Positions 6,985 to 13,419 of a DNA stretch of 14,458 bases are shown piece after piece. A program made the translations under genes and the position numbers. This DNA comes from an uncultured Dyadobacter sp. (GTDB lineage Bacteria; Bacteroidota; Bacteroidia; Cytophagales; Spirosomataceae): contig CALGRQ010000355.1 in assembly GCA_937880795.1 (NCBI GenBank), forward strand, positions 1 to 14,458. The letters run 5' to 3'. The notes under the pieces were generated by a model. That model was given only the letters and a program-made list of their open reading frames with translations. It had not been told where the DNA came from and searched no databases. Position 1 is the first letter of the stretch; the number at the start of each line of letters is the position of its first letter.

Positions 6985-7075
6985 GATTTGAATGAATATG
7001 GTTTATTATTTTTTGGGGAATCCCGTTAAGGCAAGTTTAAGAATTCATTACCAAAACGGTTTTCAATATAAATTC

Positions 7076-7114
7076 TAAAAAACTGTAGCCCATAGCAAGA
7101 AGGCTATGGGCTAC
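7076..7114 (-). terminator. Terminator or attenuator hairpin between rpsB and tsf
   Basis: On the minus strand a perfect 12-pair stem (GTAGCCCATAGC with its complement, 7085-7096 and 7103-7114) with a six-base loop is followed by AG and six T residues (7082-7077). It lies 57 bases after the rpsB stop and about 90 bases before the tsf start. By form it is an intrinsic terminator. Since rpsB and tsf usually share a transcript, it may act as a partial terminator that sets their ratio, or tsf may have its own promoter. Confidence 0.85.
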
Positions 7115-7131
7115 TTTATCTGTTCAGACAG

Positions 7132-7161
7132 GATACGGCTTGAACTAAACCAAATCCGTAT
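7132..7161. repeat. Inverted repeat just after the rpsB stop
   Basis: GATACGG (7132-7138) and CCGTATC (7155-7161) form seven pairs around a 16-base loop within 40 bases of the rpsB stop, directly before the terminator hairpin. It may stabilise the 3' end of the rpsB message or form part of an attenuator with the next hairpin. Confidence 0.45.
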
Positions 7162-7170
7162 CGCCCTTCA

Positions 7171-7983
7171 TTACTCTACGTCAGAATCAGCTGCCGCCTC
7201 AGCAACCTGTGCTGGTGCTGCTTCCTCGTTGCCTTTGTCAACTTGACGTTTAGCTTCTTCTTCCTCTACCATGCGCTGATCATCTTTATCTTGCTTGCGC
7301 TCCATCAATCCTTCTTCAATTGCTTTTCCAATTGCCAAAGTAATCAATGAAATTGCTTTGTAAGCATCATCATTACTTGGAATAGGGAAGTCAACCAATT
7401 CAGGGTTAGAGTTTGTATCGCAGATCGCAAAAATTGGAATGTTCAATCTTTTTGCTTCTGCAACCGCAATGTGCTCGCGTTTTACATCAACGATGAAAAG
7501 GGCTGCTGGAAGACGGGTTAAGTCAGCTACACCACCTAACACTCTTTCCAATTTATCCTTTTCACGTGTAAGCATCAGGCGTTCTCTTTTCGCTATATTG
7601 CTAACCGTGGTTTCGTCTTTAAGCATCTTCTCAAGAGTCTGCATTTTCTTCAAAGACTTGCGAATAGTGCCGAAGTTTGTAAGCATACCACCCAACCAAC
7701 GATCAGTCACGTACGGCATTTTAAGGCGTTTTGCCTCTTCTGTTACGATTTCCTGCGCTTGTTTTTTAGTAGCAACAAACATGATCTTACGTCCTGAACG
7801 TACAATTTGCTTCAATGCCGCCTCAGCGTCACCGATACAGCTCAATGTTTTGTTCAAGTCAATGATGTGGATCCCGTTCTTCTCCATGAAGATGTATGGA
7901 GCCATACGTGGATCCCACTTGCGGGTAAGGTGACCAAAATGAACACCTGCATCCAATAGTTCTTTATATTCTATTTGTGCCAT
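7171..7983 (-). CDS. rpsB: 30S ribosomal protein S2
   Basis: S2 binds late to the 30S subunit, near the neck at the platform side, and recruits S1. The product begins MAQIEYKELLDAGVHFGHLTRKWDPRMAPYIF, the classic S2 N-terminus, and carries RWLGGMLTNFGTIRKSLK and ADLTRLPAALFIVDVKREHIAVAEA from the family core. The chosen ATG at 7981-7983 gives 270 residues. A TTG two codons upstream would add Met-Ala, but the ATG matches the family start. The C-terminal 45 or so residues are a charged, Ala/Glu-rich tail (ending AAADSDVE), longer than in E. coli S2 and common in this phylum. It lies 160 bases after rpsI, with a repeat-rich spacer and a hairpin in between. Confidence 0.97.
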   Translation of the reverse strand: MAQIEYKELLDAGVHFGHLTRKWDPRMAPYIFMEKNGIHIIDLNKTLSCIGDAEAALKQIVRSGRKIMFVATKKQAQEIVTEEAKRLKMPYVTDRWLGGMLTNFGTIRKSLKKMQTLEKMLKDETTVSNIAKRERLMLTREKDKLERVLGGVADLTRLPAALFIVDVKREHIAVAEAKRLNIPIFAICDTNSNPELVDFPIPSNDDAYKAISLITLAIGKAIEEGLMERKQDKDDQRMVEEEEAKRQVDKGNEEAAPAQVAEAAADSDVE

Positions 7984-8028
7984 TGCCAAATTTGATTTAA
8001 AAGATATTTATAGTTTTTGTTACGCAGC

Positions 8029-8056
8029 ACAGCACATCGGGCACGATAAGTGCTGT
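8029..8056. promoter_or_regulatory. Hairpin in the rpsB leader
   Basis: ACAGCAC (8029-8035) pairs with GTGCTGT (8050-8056). The stem continues as ATCG with CGAT around a four-base loop (GGCA), with a two-base bulge. The hairpin lies about 46 bases before the rpsB start and has no T-tract on either side, so it is not a simple terminator. A leader structure that controls rpsB (for example, by S2 binding) is possible but unproven. Confidence 0.5.
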
Positions 8057-8063
8057 CTGGACC

Positions 8064-8093
8064 GTTTTTGAGTAGAAAGTTTTTGAGTAGAAA
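8064..8093. repeat. Two-copy 15-bp tandem repeat in the rpsI-rpsB spacer
   Basis: The 15-mer GTTTTTGAGTAGAAA occurs twice with no gap (8064-8078 and 8079-8093). It lies between the rpsB leader hairpin and the heptad-like repeat next to rpsI, and has the look of a slippage-type duplication. Confidence 0.85.
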
Positions 8094-8109
8094 ATTCGCA
8101 AACGGCGAA
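8091..8109 (-). terminator. Weak terminator-like hairpin after rpsI
   Basis: On the minus strand TTCGC, a CGTTT loop and GCGAA are followed by TTTTC. The stem is only five pairs and overlaps the heptad repeat, so termination would be weak at best. rpsB is probably reached by read-through from rplM-rpsI. Confidence 0.25.
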
Positions 8110-8140
8110 CTGTAAACTAAAAACTGCTGACCCAAAACTG
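8099..8140. repeat. Degenerate heptanucleotide repeat downstream of rpsI
   Basis: Read on the minus strand, 42 bases fall into six consecutive 7-mers: CAGTTTT, GGGTCAG, CAGTTTT, TAGTTTA, CAGTTCG, CCGTTTG. Five fit a nnGTTyn-like pattern with core AGTTT. It begins three bases after the rpsI stop. Short heptad arrays of this kind are seen in intergenic DNA of some Bacteroidota, but I cannot confirm copies elsewhere in this genome. Confidence 0.55.
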
Positions 8141-8143
8141 ATA

Positions 8144-8530
8144 TTAACGTTTAGAGAATTGGAATCTACGACGAGCCTTAGCACGACCGTATTTCTTACG
8201 CTCAACCATACGTGGGTCACGAGTAAGAAATCCTTCCTTCTTAAGAGCACCACGGAATTCTCCGTTGTATTCACATAGTGCACGTGATACAGCCATACGG
8301 ATCGCTTCCGCCTGTCCTGTAACACCACCACCTCTTACGTTAATTTTGATATCATAACCATCGTTACCATTGATTGTAGCGAAAGGTTGTTGAAGAACAA
8401 TCTGGTGCACTTCAAATGGGAAGTACTCCTTATAATCACGACCGTTCACCTTGATATCACCTTTACCTGGCGTCATATAGATACGAGCCACGGCTGTTTT
8501 TCTTCTACCTATTGTGTTGATAACTTCCAT
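8144..8530 (-). CDS. rpsI: 30S ribosomal protein S9
   Basis: S9 is a head protein of the small subunit whose C-terminal tail reaches the P-site tRNA. The 128-residue product has the family start MEVINTIGRRKTAVARIYMTPG, the GGGVTGQAEAIRMAVSRAL segment (68-86), the RDPRMVERKKYGRAKARRRFQFSKR tail, and the final basic KR that contacts tRNA. Length is typical. Its ATG follows the rplM stop by three bases (TAATTCATG), the usual rplM-rpsI operon arrangement and likely translational coupling. Confidence 0.98.
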   Translation of the reverse strand: MEVINTIGRRKTAVARIYMTPGKGDIKVNGRDYKEYFPFEVHQIVLQQPFATINGNDGYDIKINVRGGGVTGQAEAIRMAVSRALCEYNGEFRGALKKEGFLTRDPRMVERKKYGRAKARRRFQFSKR

Positions 8531-8533
8531 GAA

Positions 8534-8977
8534 TTAAAGCTGGATTTCTTTAGGTTGTTGAGCACTGTGCGGATGTTCTGCAGCAGCGTAAACAAACAAG
8601 TTTGTAAATAAACGACGCCCCAAACGGTTCTTTGGTAGCATACCTCTTACAGCTTTCTCGATTACACGCTCTGGGTGTTTTTCGAGCAACTCACGGGGAG
8701 TTTGAAAACGCTGACCTCCTGGGTATCCAGTGTGACGAACATAAACTTTGTCTGTCAACTTTTTACCTGTCAACTTAATTTTATCGGCGTTGATAATGAT
8801 CACATTATCACCACAGTCTACATGCGGAGTGTAGCTGGTCTTGTGCTTGCCTCTGATCATTTTAGCAACTTCACTGGCCAAACGACCAAGAACTGCATCT
8901 TTAGCATCCACGATAACCCACTCCTTGTTCACTGTGTTTTTGTTCGCCGAGATGGTTTTGTAGCTTAACGTATCCAC
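8534..8977 (-). CDS. rplM: 50S ribosomal protein L13
   Basis: L13 is an early assembly protein of the large subunit. The product reads MDTLSYKTISANKNTVNKEWVIVDAKDAVLGRLAS with the later family motifs HVDCGDNVIIINADKI, YVRHTGYPGG and AVRGMLPKNRLGRR. I place the start at the GTG at 8975-8977, giving 147 residues, because MDTLSYKTISAN is the usual L13 N-terminus in this phylum. The longer ORF from a TTG at 8986 adds only Met-Leu-Ile. The gene heads rplM-rpsI-rpsB-tsf and is preceded by a promoter box and a two-hairpin leader, which suggests autogenous control. Confidence 0.96.
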   Translation of the reverse strand: MDTLSYKTISANKNTVNKEWVIVDAKDAVLGRLASEVAKMIRGKHKTSYTPHVDCGDNVIIINADKIKLTGKKLTDKVYVRHTGYPGGQRFQTPRELLEKHPERVIEKAVRGMLPKNRLGRRLFTNLFVYAAAEHPHSAQQPKEIQL

Positions 8978-9016
8978 GATTAACAAAAAAGATTTAATTG
9001 ATTTTCAATAAATTAC

Positions 9017-9049
9017 ACTGTAACAAGACAGTCCCATCGCAAAATGGGA
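9017..9049 (-). promoter_or_regulatory. Candidate L13 autoregulatory leader (two hairpins)
   Basis: Right after the promoter box, the minus-strand transcript would read a first stem TCCCAT/ATGGGA (9032-9037 with 9044-9049, loop TTTGCG) and then a second stem ACTGT/ACAGT (9017-9021 with 9028-9032, loop CTTGTT). The two share one base at the junction and could stack. Leaders upstream of rplM have been proposed as L13-binding regulators in Bacteroidia. This element has the right place and compactness, but I have not compared it to a covariance model. Confidence 0.55.
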
Positions 9050-9052
9050 GTG

Positions 9053-9083
9053 CAAATATAGAGTTTAACAAATTGAATTACAA
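9053..9083 (-). promoter_or_regulatory. Promoter of the rplM-rpsI-rpsB-tsf operon
   Basis: The minus strand has TATATTTG (9060-9053), an exact match to the Bacteroidota -7 consensus TAnnTTTG, and TTG at 9083-9081, twenty bases upstream, as the -33 element. Transcription would start around 9046-9049, directly at the first leader hairpin, giving a 5' UTR of roughly 70 bases before the GTG of rplM. Confidence 0.8.
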
Positions 9084-9115
9084 GTATGTTTGCGAATTTT
9101 CAATTTAAAGTACCG

Positions 9116-9162
9116 GTAAAGCCTAGTAAAGGCCCTGCAAACGGCACCCTAAGGAGCTTTAC
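9116..9162. repeat. Inverted repeat in the spacer between the exported-protein gene and the rplM promoter
   Basis: GTAAAGC (9116-9122) and GCTTTAC (9156-9162) are complementary over seven bases around 33 bases that are richer in G and C than the flanks. A shorter GCCT/AGGC pair lies inside. It lies 31 bases after the stop of the minus-strand exported protein and may be its 3' end structure. There is no T-tract immediately after it. I see no coding sequence here. Confidence 0.35.
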
Positions 9163-9192
9163 AATCACGGGTTTCTTCACTAATCCAGCACT

Positions 9193-9894
9193 TTATTGAT
9201 TTATAGGAAAGGATATTGCCACATAAGGCATTTGATACCGAGTTGAAAAACGACGCTCGTTACCATCGAGCAAAGTTTGCTTGCCACCACTATTCTTAGT
9301 AATGTAGGCCAATTGTCCAAATTGGTAACCCACCTTAACCCCTATTTTGCGGCTTAGCAACAATCTTGCATATACCTCAGATTGACCACTATAGTTATTC
9401 AAAAACAGCGGCAGTGCATTAAAAATAACCGGGCGAGTAGGCACCCATTTATCGTGGTACGGGCTAACCTCTCCAGCACTTCCCGTATTACCAGGATAAA
9501 ATGCCTTCCTTTTGCTACCTATCGCTGCTCCTATCAGATCCGTATTGACACCCACATCTACCCTCCAAACCTTGATACTAACTCCTGCAACAAAACTCAA
9601 ACCGTTTACAGAAACATTTCTGTATTGAAGTTCATTTGCTGCCCCAGCATCGGCTTGTGACTTTAAATTAGTCTGATCACCATAGTATCCCCAGGCTCGT
9701 ATACCAAGTCCGGCACGAAGCCAAGACAACCTACCCAACGAAATATCTTCATGGTATAAAACAGATGGTGCAAAAGCACTTCCTTTAAAAGCACTACCCA
9801 CATCTATTCCGGCCTCAACCTTATTGTTCGCCTGACCAAAACAGAATGGAGATACCAGTAAGGTAAAGAGTAGTATATGTATATTGATCTTCAT
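9193..9894 (-). CDS. Exported beta-barrel-like protein of unknown function
   Basis: I do not recognise the family. From the ATG at 9892-9894 the product is 233 residues and starts with a clear signal peptide, MKINIHILLFTLLVSPFCFG followed by QANNK. The mature part has alternating strands with many Gly, Tyr and Trp residues (for example RAGLGIRAWGYYGD, FVAGVSIKVWRVDVGVNTDLIG, VYARLLLSRKIGVKVGYQFGQLAYI, MPYVAISFPINQ at the end), typical of small outer-membrane barrels in Bacteroidota. A longer ORF starts at 9948, but it would bury the signal peptide behind 18 residues, and a -7-like box lies inside that extension, so I prefer the internal start. It is a single gene, with divergent and terminator-like flanks. 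Confidence 0.75.
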   Translation of the reverse strand: MKINIHILLFTLLVSPFCFGQANNKVEAGIDVGSAFKGSAFAPSVLYHEDISLGRLSWLRAGLGIRAWGYYGDQTNLKSQADAGAANELQYRNVSVNGLSFVAGVSIKVWRVDVGVNTDLIGAAIGSKRKAFYPGNTGSAGEVSPYHDKWVPTRPVIFNALPLFLNNYSGQSEVYARLLLSRKIGVKVGYQFGQLAYITKNSGGKQTLLDGNERRFSTRYQMPYVAISFPINQ

Positions 9895-9920
9895 TTCAAC
9901 TAAATTAGCATGGTAAAAAA

Positions 9921-9928
9921 CAAAAGTA
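9921..9928 (-). promoter_or_regulatory. Possible -7 promoter box of the exported-protein gene
   Basis: The minus strand reads TACTTTTG, an exact match to TAnnTTTG, 26 bases before the chosen ATG at 9894. It supports that start over the longer ORF from 9948. No clear TTG lies at the -33 spacing. Confidence 0.5.
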
Positions 9929-9974
9929 ATCTTTTCGTTAAAATTCATGCTTATGAAGCCAAGAATGTTCCATG

Positions 9975-9990
9975 TTTAAGTACACTTAAA
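9975..9990. repeat. Inverted repeat between divergent genes
   Basis: TTTAAGT and ACTTAAA flank AC in the 153-base region between the exported protein (minus) and the DUF1080 protein (plus). Seven-bp arms with a two-base centre fit a dimeric regulator site. The surrounding DNA is AT-rich, so chance is possible. Confidence 0.4.
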
Positions 9991-10047
9991 ATAAGCGCGT
10001 TCCATTCATAATTTAATCAGATTCAGTAACCTTACCTATTCCTAACC

Positions 10048-10776
10048 ATGCCATTTAAAAACCTTAACACCTATTTCAAAACCATTTTTCTATCTGCCCA
10101 ATTCTTCATGCTCTCTATGGGTTCATATGCCCAAAAATCCGATGAGCTTGCGTTTCGTCCCCTTTTTAATGGCAAAAACCTCAACGGATGGGTAGATGTC
10201 AACACCTCCAAAGAAACCTGGAAAGTTAAAAATGGAACATTAATATGTTCGGGAAAGCCAATCGGCGTGATGCGGTCGGACAGGCAATATGAAAACTTTA
10301 TTCTTGAGGTTGAATGGAAACACATGGAAGCTGGTGGAAATTCGGGCATATTTGTCTGGAGCGAAGGCACCCCCCAACCTACCGACCCATTGACCAAAGC
10401 CATTGAAGTCCAAATGCTGGAACTCGATTATGCCAAAATACACAATGTTACAGATGACTACGTACATGGCGAATTGTTCCCTACCATGGGTATGAAAGCA
10501 ATTCCCGATAATCCAAGAGGCATTCGTAGTAAATCCCTTGAGAAACTTTGCAAAGGCAAAGGTGAATGGAACAAATATGTGGTGGTATGTGTGGACGGAA
10601 CCGTTAAATTATCTGTAAATGGTAAATTCGTTAATGGACTTAGAGCATCGGAGCGAAAAAAGGGATATATATGTCTTGAAGCCGAAGGTGCCGAAATTCA
10701 TTTCAGAAATATGAAAATTATGGAATTACCTGCTGGAATCACCACAGCAGAACAAACAGCACCTTTGGTGGACTAA
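10048..10776 (+). CDS. Secreted DUF1080 (3-keto-disaccharide hydrolase-like) protein
   Basis: The 242-residue product has a signal peptide (MPFKNLNTYFKTIFLSAQFFMLSMGSYA, cleavage likely after residue 28) and then the DUF1080 jelly-roll-like domain. Visible marks are FRPLFNGKNLNGWVD (36-50), the typical opening of the family, WKVKNGTLICSG (58-69), FILEVEWKHMEAGGNSGIFVW (84-104), AIEVQMLE (118-125) and a closing KGYICLEAEGAEIHFRNMKIMEL. Some members cleave 3-keto-glycosides after oxidation of sugars, so a role in glycan use at the periplasm or surface is plausible, but substrate cannot be read from the sequence. It lies 53 bases before the DUF2520 gene on the same strand and may be co-transcribed with it. 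Confidence 0.9.
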   Translation: MPFKNLNTYFKTIFLSAQFFMLSMGSYAQKSDELAFRPLFNGKNLNGWVDVNTSKETWKVKNGTLICSGKPIGVMRSDRQYENFILEVEWKHMEAGGNSGIFVWSEGTPQPTDPLTKAIEVQMLELDYAKIHNVTDDYVHGELFPTMGMKAIPDNPRGIRSKSLEKLCKGKGEWNKYVVVCVDGTVKLSVNGKFVNGLRASERKKGYICLEAEGAEIHFRNMKIMELPAGITTAEQTAPLVD

Positions 10777-10829
10777 GCCCTCTACCAACAAGCTTTAAAC
10801 GGTAATCCTCACTATTAGAAAGTTGATGT

Positions 10830-11633
10830 ATGAAAATATCCTTTGTCGGTTCAGGAAATGTGGCATGGCACCTCTCTCAGGCTATGGAAGAAGCAGGCCA
10901 TTGGATCTGTGAAGTTTATAGTCGAAACCCGCAAAATGCGCGTAAACTGGCAGCAGAATTGTATGACACGAATGTTCAGTTAGATCTCAATTTTGCAGAT
11001 AGCAGTGCGGATGTAATTGTATTGGCGGTGTCCGACGATGCCCTCGACCAAATCATTGAACAGATCGTTTTTCCTGAAAACGTTATAGTGGTACACACAT
11101 CAGGCACTCGCACATTAGCCGAGTTCCAAAGACTGATCGAAATATATAGTGATGTATTCGTACATACCGGAATATTTTACCCGCTTCAAAGTTTCACCAA
11201 AGGCTTCCCTATCGATTATAAGGAGTTACCCCTTTGTATAGAATCAAAAAATGAGCGAATCGAAAATAAATTAATTACACTAGCTCAAAGTATTAGTGAC
11301 AACGTCACACGTATGGACTCCGACGAACGTTTTGTACTGCATGTGGCCGCCGTTTTTGCTAATAATTTCACGAACTATTTAATCGGGGTATCGCACGATC
11401 TCATTTCCCGGGAACAGTTAAACTTTGATCTTTTAAAACCTTTAATTCAAACCACAATCGATAAAGCGTTTATTTCTGACGACCCCGTTGCAGGACAAAC
11501 AGGCCCTGCAAGGCGGGGCGACTGGGCCACTATTAACCGGCATATGGAATATCTTCAGGAAACCAATCCTGAATGGACGGACATCTATCGATTACTCACC
11601 GATAAAATCCGTAATCTGTATATTTCTAAATAA
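10830..11633 (+). CDS. Rossmann-like and DUF2520 domain protein
   Basis: The 267-residue cytoplasmic protein starts MKISFVGSGNVAWHLSQAMEEAGH, a nucleotide-binding Rossmann fold with the GSGNVAWHL loop at 7-15. DVIVLAVSDDALDQII (60-75) and VVHTSGTRTL (90-99) follow the pattern of pyrroline-carboxylate-reductase/NADP-oxidoreductase relatives. The second half (about 130-260, HVAAVFANNFTNYLIGVSHDL and GPARRGDWATINRHMEYL) matches DUF2520, a helical domain typical of dehydrogenase dimers. The natural substrate is unknown. In many Bacteroidota this gene lies directly before kdsC, as here, which hints at an envelope or metabolic link but not at a defined reaction. Confidence 0.9.
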   Translation: MKISFVGSGNVAWHLSQAMEEAGHWICEVYSRNPQNARKLAAELYDTNVQLDLNFADSSADVIVLAVSDDALDQIIEQIVFPENVIVVHTSGTRTLAEFQRLIEIYSDVFVHTGIFYPLQSFTKGFPIDYKELPLCIESKNERIENKLITLAQSISDNVTRMDSDERFVLHVAAVFANNFTNYLIGVSHDLISREQLNFDLLKPLIQTTIDKAFISDDPVAGQTGPARRGDWATINRHMEYLQETNPEWTDIYRLLTDKIRNLYISK

Positions 11634-11663
11634 CGGATTGCCCCGTCGGGAAAAAAGTTCGGT

Positions 11664-11671
11664 TATATTTG
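11664..11671 (+). promoter_or_regulatory. -7 promoter box of kdsC
   Basis: TATATTTG matches the Bacteroidota -7 consensus exactly and is followed by GCACC, as in the rplM promoter. Transcription would begin near 11676, about 20 bases before the kdsC ATG at 11696. A TTG at 11638-11640 is 23 bases upstream, a little far for the -33 element. Confidence 0.65.
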
Positions 11672-11695
11672 CACCTTTCACATTACCCAAAATCC

Positions 11696-12226
11696 ATGGA
11701 TTCTACTTTGAACGAACGCTTCAAGCGCATTACTACATTCATTTTTGATATCGACGGTGTTATGACCGATGGAAGTGTACTCGCTCTTGAAAGCGGCGAA
11801 CAGCCCCGCATTTTTAACGTAAGAGATGGCTATGGCATCAACCGAGCGATTAAAATGGGGTATAGAGTTGCTATCCTTTCAGCACAAAATCAGGTAGGTG
11901 TTCGTAAGCGTCTTGAGTATTTGGGTGTGAAAGATATTTTTATTGGCACCTCTCCGGATGGAAAATTACCTATATACAAACGCTACCTAGAAGAAACGAA
12001 ACTGTCAGAGGACGAAATCGTATTCATGGGCGATGATTTACCCGACTGGGAAGTAATGCGAACCAACGTGATGGGAGCTTGTCCGGCCGATTCGGCAGAG
12101 GAGATACTTGCCTTGGCAGACTATATATCTCCCAAAAAAGGTGGTTATGGAGCCGTCCGCGATTTGATCGAGCAAGTGATGAAAGCCCAAGGTACCTGGA
12201 TGGCCTGGTTTGAAGAATCGAAATAA
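11696..12226 (+). CDS. kdsC: KdsC, 3-deoxy-D-manno-octulosonate-8-phosphate phosphatase (HAD family)
   Basis: KdsC hydrolyses Kdo-8-phosphate to Kdo, the sugar that links lipid A to the core in the LPS pathway, in the cytoplasm. The 176-residue product, normal for KdsC, shows HAD motif I FDIDGVMTDGS with nucleophile D18 and acid D20, Ser62 of motif II, Lys90 in GTSPDGK, and the metal-binding GDDLPDWEVM (112-121). It ends with ADYISPKKGGYGAVRDLIE, the KdsC-specific tail. The start is the ATG at 11696: a longer ORF from a TTG at 11669 would begin inside the promoter box. The segment after motif II reads LSAQNQ where KdsC usually has TGR or SGGRS. It is followed at 25 bases by a membrane acyltransferase. 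Confidence 0.93.
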   Translation: MDSTLNERFKRITTFIFDIDGVMTDGSVLALESGEQPRIFNVRDGYGINRAIKMGYRVAILSAQNQVGVRKRLEYLGVKDIFIGTSPDGKLPIYKRYLEETKLSEDEIVFMGDDLPDWEVMRTNVMGACPADSAEEILALADYISPKKGGYGAVRDLIEQVMKAQGTWMAWFEESK

Positions 12227-12251
12227 ATAAAAGTACCCGTTGACAGCCTAA

Positions 12252-13367
12252 GTGAAACAGAAGCGTTACTTTCCCAATTTAAATGGCATTCGCTGTATTG
12301 CAGCGTTATTGGTGGTATTTCATCATCTTGAACAAGCCAAACATGCTTTTGGTATTGCCAATGTGTATGAAGAACCGATCATTCAACATGCCGGCCGATT
12401 GGGTGTTGGCCTTTTTTTCGTTTTAAGTGGCTTTCTCATCACTTATTTACTGTTAGACGAACGGGGACGATTTGGGAATGTCGATGCAAAAAAATTCTAT
12501 CTGCGGCGCATTTTTAGAATTTGGCCAATCTATTTCTTAATTATTGCACTCTCCTTTTTGGTATTTCCGCACCTGGATCTGTTTTATTTTCCGGGAACCA
12601 ATGAAAAACTGCAAGCACATACATGGGAACGCCTTACATTGCTAATGCTCGTTTTGCCCAACTATGCTTTTGTACTATACGATTTACCTTATTGGTGTGC
12701 GCAAACCTGGTCTATTGGGGTTGAAGAGCAATTCTATTACCTGTGGCCCTGGCTTATCAAATATCCTAAGAAACGTATTTTCACAGTTGTGATATTCTTG
12801 GCGGTAACGGTGCTATTATTGTTTACAGGAATTCATTTTCTAGATGCACCACAAGAGACCAACAAAGCAATCATCACGACATTCCTCGGTCAGTTCCGTA
12901 TACAAACAATGGCTTTGGGCGGCTTATGCGCTTGGCTGGTTTACAACAATAAAACGTCATTCCTAAACATCATCTTCCGTAAAGACCTGCAAGTTGTTGT
13001 TTATAGCTTATTACTCATCTTGTTTTTTTCGGGTATACATTTCACAGGATTCCTTGAGGTATACGCCGTATTCTTTGCATTTTTTGTACTAAACGTATCG
13101 TGCAACCCCAAGTCAATACTTAGTCTGGAAAACCCGGTTATGAGCCATCTGGGTAAAATATCTTATGGACTATACATCTATCACGTATTCGTGATCGTGT
13201 TTATCATCAACGCTTTAAAAATGTATTTCCCGGCTATATCCGGTACCAGCTACGAAATCGTCATATATTCACTTACATTGCTCCTCTCGGTAGGTATTGC
13301 TTCTTTGTCCTATACCTATTTCGAAAAGCCATTATTGGCCTATAAAGACAAGCGTTTTGGTCGCTAA
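12252..13367 (+). CDS. Acyltransferase 3 family membrane protein (OafA/YrhL-like)
   Basis: The 371-residue inner-membrane protein has about ten hydrophobic spans and the marks of the acyltransferase-3 family: R14-x10-H25 near the start (NGIRCIAALLVVFHH), LGVGLFFVLSGFLITYLL (50-67), KKFYLRRIFRIWPIYF (80-95), and WSIGVEEQFYYLWPWL (153-168). Such enzymes move acetyl or other acyl groups across the membrane to O-antigen, peptidoglycan, or other envelope sugars. The start is GTG at 12252: the codon just before it is an in-frame TAA, and the next in-frame Met is near residue 130, well past the catalytic motifs. Its place 25 bases after kdsC suggests modification of LPS or another surface glycan. 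The acceptor is unknown. Confidence 0.92.
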   Translation: MKQKRYFPNLNGIRCIAALLVVFHHLEQAKHAFGIANVYEEPIIQHAGRLGVGLFFVLSGFLITYLLLDERGRFGNVDAKKFYLRRIFRIWPIYFLIIALSFLVFPHLDLFYFPGTNEKLQAHTWERLTLLMLVLPNYAFVLYDLPYWCAQTWSIGVEEQFYYLWPWLIKYPKKRIFTVVIFLAVTVLLLFTGIHFLDAPQETNKAIITTFLGQFRIQTMALGGLCAWLVYNNKTSFLNIIFRKDLQVVVYSLLLILFFSGIHFTGFLEVYAVFFAFFVLNVSCNPKSILSLENPVMSHLGKISYGLYIYHVFVIVFIINALKMYFPAISGTSYEIVIYSLTLLLSVGIASLSYTYFEKPLLAYKDKRFGR

Positions 13368-13419
13368 ACCATCAGTCTAAAAGCGTACCGCCCCTGTTTG
13401 ATGCGACCCGGCGGAGATT

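Noticed and set aside
7439..7933. Plus-strand ORF of 164 codons
   Set aside because: It is a shadow of rpsB, a highly expressed gene with biased codons that leaves long open antisense frames.
8020..8331. Minus-strand ORF of 103 codons over the rpsI-rpsB spacer
   Set aside because: It is out of frame within rpsI and then runs through repeats and a hairpin; the composition is not protein-like.
9895..9948. Longer N-terminus for the exported protein
   Set aside because: It would place 18 residues before a complete signal peptide, and an exact -7 box lies inside it.
11669..11695. Upstream TTG start for kdsC
   Set aside because: The TTG is part of the TATATTTG promoter box, so it would not be in the transcript; the ATG at 11696 fits KdsC length.
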